Both the position numbers and the translations under genes were made by a program. Below, piece by piece: positions 5,104-7,345 of a DNA stretch of 7,345 bases (positions are counted from its first letter, which is position 1; every line of letters begins with the position of its first letter). Origin of the DNA: Deinococcus sp. (GTDB lineage: Bacteria; Deinococcota; Deinococci; Deinococcales; Deinococcaceae). The notes under the pieces are model-generated. The model saw only the letters and a program-made list of their open reading frames with translations. It searched no databases and had not been told where the DNA came from. The stretch is taken from assembly GCA_025351205.1 (NCBI GenBank), contig JANXWI010000424.1:1-7345 (forward strand). The letters run 5' to 3'.

Positions 5104-5257
5104 ACAATGGAGCTGACAAAAGGCAGTTATTTCGGCAGAGGAGTTCGGACAAATGCTCTAAAGCGCCGCAAACCCCACGCGCCGGGCACCCAATCAACCT
5201 CACGTTGCGCCCCGGTAAGATGGCCCGGACTTCATCCCCTTCCCGGAATGATGTTCA
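5104..5257. other. Non-coding stretch between the repeat cluster and the terminator
   Basis: No convincing gene is seen. A TAAGAT box (5216-5221) is a possible -10 for a very short transcript ending at the terminator at 5258-5285. A 49-aa frame from ATG 5220 runs straight through that terminator hairpin and is probably not translated. I find no tRNA, SRP RNA or other recognisable RNA. Confidence 0.4.
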
Positions 5258-5285
5258 CCCCCACCTCCCCTGGGTGGGGGATTTT
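5258..5285 (+). terminator. Intrinsic-type terminator, orphan
   Basis: CCCCCACC (5258-5265) pairs perfectly with GGTGGGGG (5273-5280) across a 7-nt loop, followed by ATTTT. It points along the + strand. No coding sequence ends nearby upstream, so the transcript it stops is unknown. Confidence 0.6.
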
Positions 5286-5358
5286 CATGTCTCTGCCGCA
5301 GCCCTGGGAGACCACGCCACGGCTCAGGATTCGGTGAAGGCGGGGCGAACGGGTCAGG

Positions 5359-5664
5359 ATGCAGACTGAGGCCATGGACCTTCAGGCCGCATTGACCGTT
5401 TTTCAGGCCGCGCCTACCGCCCGGACTCCCGTGAGGGCCTGAGCGTCACACCACAGGTCCGGGGGCGCATTGTCCGCCGAGGTCCGTCCCCAGGACGGCG
5501 AGACGCTGCGCGGGTTCGACGTGGTGGCCGAATCCCTTCCCACCGAGCGGTGCAGCGCCACTGAACTTGGCCGCGACGTCGCCGAGGTGGTTCACCGTGA
5601 GCTGGCCTTCGGTCAACTCGCCGCCACCGACGATCAGGGGGCCTTCAAGCGGACCGTGGTGTAA
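5359..5664 (+). pseudogene. Probable broken small gene (in-frame TGA at 5440-5442)
   Basis: One frame reads MQTEAMDLQAALTVFQAAP from ATG 5359, meets a TGA at 5440-5442, then continues open to TAA 5662-5664. The downstream part has protein-like composition (GFDVVAESLPTERC, ELGRDVAEVVHRELAFGQLA). Around the stop, the frame one base back is open and also looks protein-like (SREGLSVTPQVRGRIV), so indels are an alternative to a point nonsense change. The intact form would be about 100 aa. An alternative is a 64-aa protein starting at TTG 5470, but that start has no good SD. I do not recognise the family. It lies just after the orphan terminator in a gene-poor, repeat-bearing region, which fits decay. 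Confidence 0.35.
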
Positions 5665-5817
5665 ACGTCTGGAGGGCGCGGGAAATCCAGATGGAGCCGG
5701 CGTGCATATACCTGTATGAAGTGGGCGCCCTTCGTCGCGCTGCTGCCCGCTTCCGCTCATGCCCACTTCTGCTCAAAATCGTCGTCCCTTCCGGTGCCTC
5801 TGGCTGGAGGGGACGGC
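5665..5817. other. Short non-coding gap
   Basis: No supported gene is seen. A small palindrome-like motif, CATA...TATG (5704-5717), overlaps a possible ATG at 5716. The frame from that ATG starts like a short signal peptide but then runs antisense through the acidic hypothetical gene, so I do not call it. Confidence 0.35.
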
Positions 5818-6072
5818 TCACTCCGGCACCGGCAGTTCGCCGATGAGCACCGCGTCCAGCCAGTGCCGAGCGCTGCTGACGGCCACCTCGCTCCAGCTCG
5901 TCATGTTCCAGGCCCAGAGGGTCCAGGCAGCCTCCAGCAGCTCGGGGTCGGCGTCAAGCTCACAGGCCAGCAGTTCAGCCTCCAGGAAATTCCAGTCTGG
6001 CCCGCCCAGACCGTAGCGGGCGGCGTAGAGTTCATCCAGCCGGAGCGCGGCCAGAGGGGGCGGAAGGGTCAT
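5818..6072 (-). CDS. Hypothetical acidic 84-aa protein
   Basis: An 84-aa protein starting MTLPPPLAALRLDELYAARY and ending GELPVPE. It is acidic, rich in Leu, Ala, Glu and Trp (segments DWNFLEAELLACELDADPEL and WTLWAWNMTSW), and predicted helical and cytoplasmic, with no membrane segment or metal-binding cluster. I do not recognise the family. The frame stays open upstream to a TTG at 6180, but those 36 residues are basic and unlike the rest. The ATG at 6072 is preferred because a TATGCT -10 box lies 6 nt before it, with no SD, the leaderless layout seen at fabI, thyX and mutS. It is divergent from mutS with 158 bp between the starts. The stop is TGA at 5818-5820. Confidence 0.6.
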   Translation of the reverse strand: MTLPPPLAALRLDELYAARYGLGGPDWNFLEAELLACELDADPELLEAAWTLWAWNMTSWSEVAVSSARHWLDAVLIGELPVPE

Positions 6073-6084
6073 GACAGCAGCATA
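6073..6084 (-). promoter_or_regulatory. Probable leaderless promoter -10 of the acidic hypothetical gene
   Basis: On the minus strand TATGCT (6084-6079) is followed by 6 nt and then ATG at 6072. No SD is present. This spacing decides the start chosen for the gene. Confidence 0.4.
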
Positions 6085-6120
6085 GAACCGGCGTTCTGAC
6101 AGAGGTCTGACCGTTTCCGG

Positions 6121-6149
6121 GGCACCTGTTGGGAACGTCGTTCCGTGCC
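6121..6149. promoter_or_regulatory. Nested inverted repeat in the mutS divergent promoter region
   Basis: GGAACG (6132-6137) and CGTTCC (6139-6144) form a perfect 13-bp palindrome with a one-base centre. GGCAC (6121-6125) and GTGCC (6145-6149) flank it as a second inverted pair, with 6 unpaired nt on the left side only. It lies between two divergent starts, where an operator would be expected. The binding protein is unknown. Confidence 0.4.
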
Positions 6150-6218
6150 GTCGTGCCAAGGTCCGCGTCTTCGCCGTCAACAGAACAGGTCCTCACCGTT
6201 TCGCCCACCTGCCCGCGC

Positions 6219-6230
6219 TAAACTGGCCCT
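6219..6230 (+). promoter_or_regulatory. Probable leaderless promoter -10 of mutS
   Basis: TAAACT (6219-6224) is followed by 6 nt and then the GTG of mutS. No SD and no clear -35 are visible. Confidence 0.45.
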
Positions 6231-7345
6231 GTGACGGCAACTTTCAACTCCGGCCTGAAGGGAACGGGCCACGGCGCGCTGCCGCCGATGCTGGAGCAGT
6301 ACGTGGCGCTGCGCGACCAGCATCCCGATTACCTGCTGCTGTTCCAGTGCGGCGACTTCTACGAGACCTTCGGTGAGGACGCCGAGCGGGCCGCCCGCCT
6401 GATGGGCCTGACCCTGACCCACAAGTCGAGCAAGGACTTCAGCACCCCGATGGCGGGCCTGCCGGTGCGCGCCGCCGACGCCCATATCGAGCGGCTGCTT
6501 TCGCAGGGCGTGCGGGTGGCGGTGGCCGACCAGATGGAGGAACCCGGCGGCGGACTGGTGGACCGCAAGGTGACGCAGCTGCTGACGCCCGGCACCGTGA
6601 CCGAGGAGCGGCTGCTGAGCGCCGACGAGAACTTTCTGGCGGCGGTGGCGACGGGCGACGGTTACGCGTTGAGCCTGCTCGACCTGTCTACCGGGGAGTT
6701 TCGCTGCGCCAGTTTTGGCACGCGGGCGGCCCTCTACGACGACCTGTCACGCTGGCGGGCGCGCGAGGTGCTGCTGGCCCCCGAGCTGAGCGGCAACCCG
6801 GCGCTTCTGGCCGACTTCCAGGCACGGTTCGCAGTGATGCTCTCGCAGGCCAGCTTCGACGAGGACGCCTGCCGAGCCGAGCTGCTGAGCGTGCTGGGCG
6901 ATTTGCCCGCCAGCGTGGGCAGTCCGGCGCTGATCCGGGCCTGCGGGGCGGTGCTGGGCTACGCCCGCAGCACCCAGCAGGGGCGGCTGGAGATGGTGCG
7001 CCGCCTGAGCCGCTACGAGCCGGGCGCGCAGCTGCGCCTCAACGACTGGGCCTTGCGGGCGCTGGAGGTCTTCTCGCCGCAGCATCAGACAGATGCGGGC
7101 CAGCAGGGCAGCACATTGATCGGGGCACTCAGCGAAACCCGCAGCGCGGGCGGGCGGCGGCGGCTGCGGGCCTGGCTGCGCTCGCCTTTGCGCGACGCGG
7201 TGAGCATCGCGGCCAGGCAGGGCGCGGTGGCGGCGCTGCTGGCGGCCCCCGACATCCGGCACGGCGCGCGCTCACTGCTGTACCGGGCGCACGACCTGGA
7301 GCGGCTGTCGGCGCGGGTGGCGACCTGCCGGGCCGGGCCGCGCGA
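6231..7345 (+). CDS. mutS: DNA mismatch repair protein MutS (N-terminal part; runs off window)
   Basis: 371 codons are present and the frame is open to the window end, so roughly the first 40-45% of a typical MutS is visible. MutS recognises mismatches and small loops in DNA and recruits MutL. The mismatch-recognition domain covers about residues 17-130. It holds the F-x-E wedge as Phe43-Tyr44-Glu45 in CGDFYETFGEDAERAA. STPMAGLPVRAADAHIERLL and VAVADQMEEP follow, then the linker VTQLLTPGTVTEERLL. The connector domain (about 130-255) has LSLLDLSTGEFRC. The core/lever domain starts near 275 with LRLNDWALRALEVF, STLIGALSETRSAGGRRRLR and YRAHDLERLSARV. The ATPase domain lies outside the window. 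Keeping FYE marks it as a MutS1-type repair protein rather than MutS2. The GTG at 6231 follows a leaderless-type box. The N-terminus carries about 15 extra residues before the conserved region. Confidence 0.95.
   Translation, partial: MTATFNSGLKGTGHGALPPMLEQYVALRDQHPDYLLLFQCGDFYETFGEDAERAARLMGLTLTHKSSKDFSTPMAGLPVRAADAHIERLLSQGVRVAVADQMEEPGGGLVDRKVTQLLTPGTVTEERLLSADENFLAAVATGDGYALSLLDLSTGEFRCASFGTRAALYDDLSRWRAREVLLAPELSGNPALLADFQARFAVMLSQASFDEDACRAELLSVLGDLPASVGSPALIRACGAVLGYARSTQQGRLEMVRRLSRYEPGAQLRLNDWALRALEVFSPQHQTDAGQQGSTLIGALSETRSAGGRRRLRAWLRSPLRDAVSIAARQGAVAALLAAPDIRHGARSLLYRAHDLERLSARVATCRAGPR

Noticed and set aside
4840..5337. Open + strand frame of 165 codons across the repeat cluster
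   Set aside because: Its basic, Arg/Cys/Gln-rich peptide is a direct translation of the hairpin repeats. It starts at a TTG without an SD or leaderless box and runs through the terminator hairpin. The variation follows base pairing, not codon synonymy.
5716..6099. Frame beginning MKWAPFVALLPASAHA like a signal peptide
   Set aside because: After the first 20 residues it runs antisense to the acidic hypothetical gene and loses protein-like composition. There is no SD.

Overview
This 7.3 kb window is GC-rich bacterial chromosome and most likely comes from Deinococcus or a close Deinococcota relative. The reasons are the gene set (FabI, a stand-alone EVE protein, ThyX, MutS), frequent GTG/TTG starts, and several genes that have a TANNNT -10 box only 6-8 nt before the start codon and no Shine-Dalgarno (SD) sequence, the leaderless-mRNA arrangement known from Deinococcus. 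The genus is an inference; there is no rRNA or other taxonomic marker here.

Layout. 1-164 is the 3' end of an unidentified + strand gene. 211-606 (-) encodes a GlcG/HbpS-type heme-binding-family protein. 607-1072 has no convincing gene but holds three unrelated short tandem duplications. 1073-1648 (-) is a small dienelactone-hydrolase-family enzyme, divergent from a tightly packed + strand cluster: fabI (enoyl-ACP reductase, 1911-2693), an EVE-domain protein (2695-3177) and a GNAT acetyltransferase (3174-3695). After a 292-bp gap, which may hold a 39-aa membrane peptide, comes thyX (flavin-dependent thymidylate synthase, 3988-4737).

4738-5817 is the accessory part of the window. It contains an AT-rich hairpin, three copies of a structured hairpin repeat whose stem changes are compensatory, two other duplicated modules mixed among them, an orphan intrinsic-type terminator and the remains of a small broken gene. 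A short acidic hypothetical protein (5818-6072, -) then lies divergent from the start of mutS (6231 to the end of the window, truncated).

Functionally the recognisable genes are housekeeping: fatty-acid elongation, dTMP synthesis and mismatch repair. The most unusual object is the hairpin-repeat cluster at 4877-5103. It looks like a selected RNA or DNA structure, or a small non-coding repeat family, rather than protein-coding sequence.
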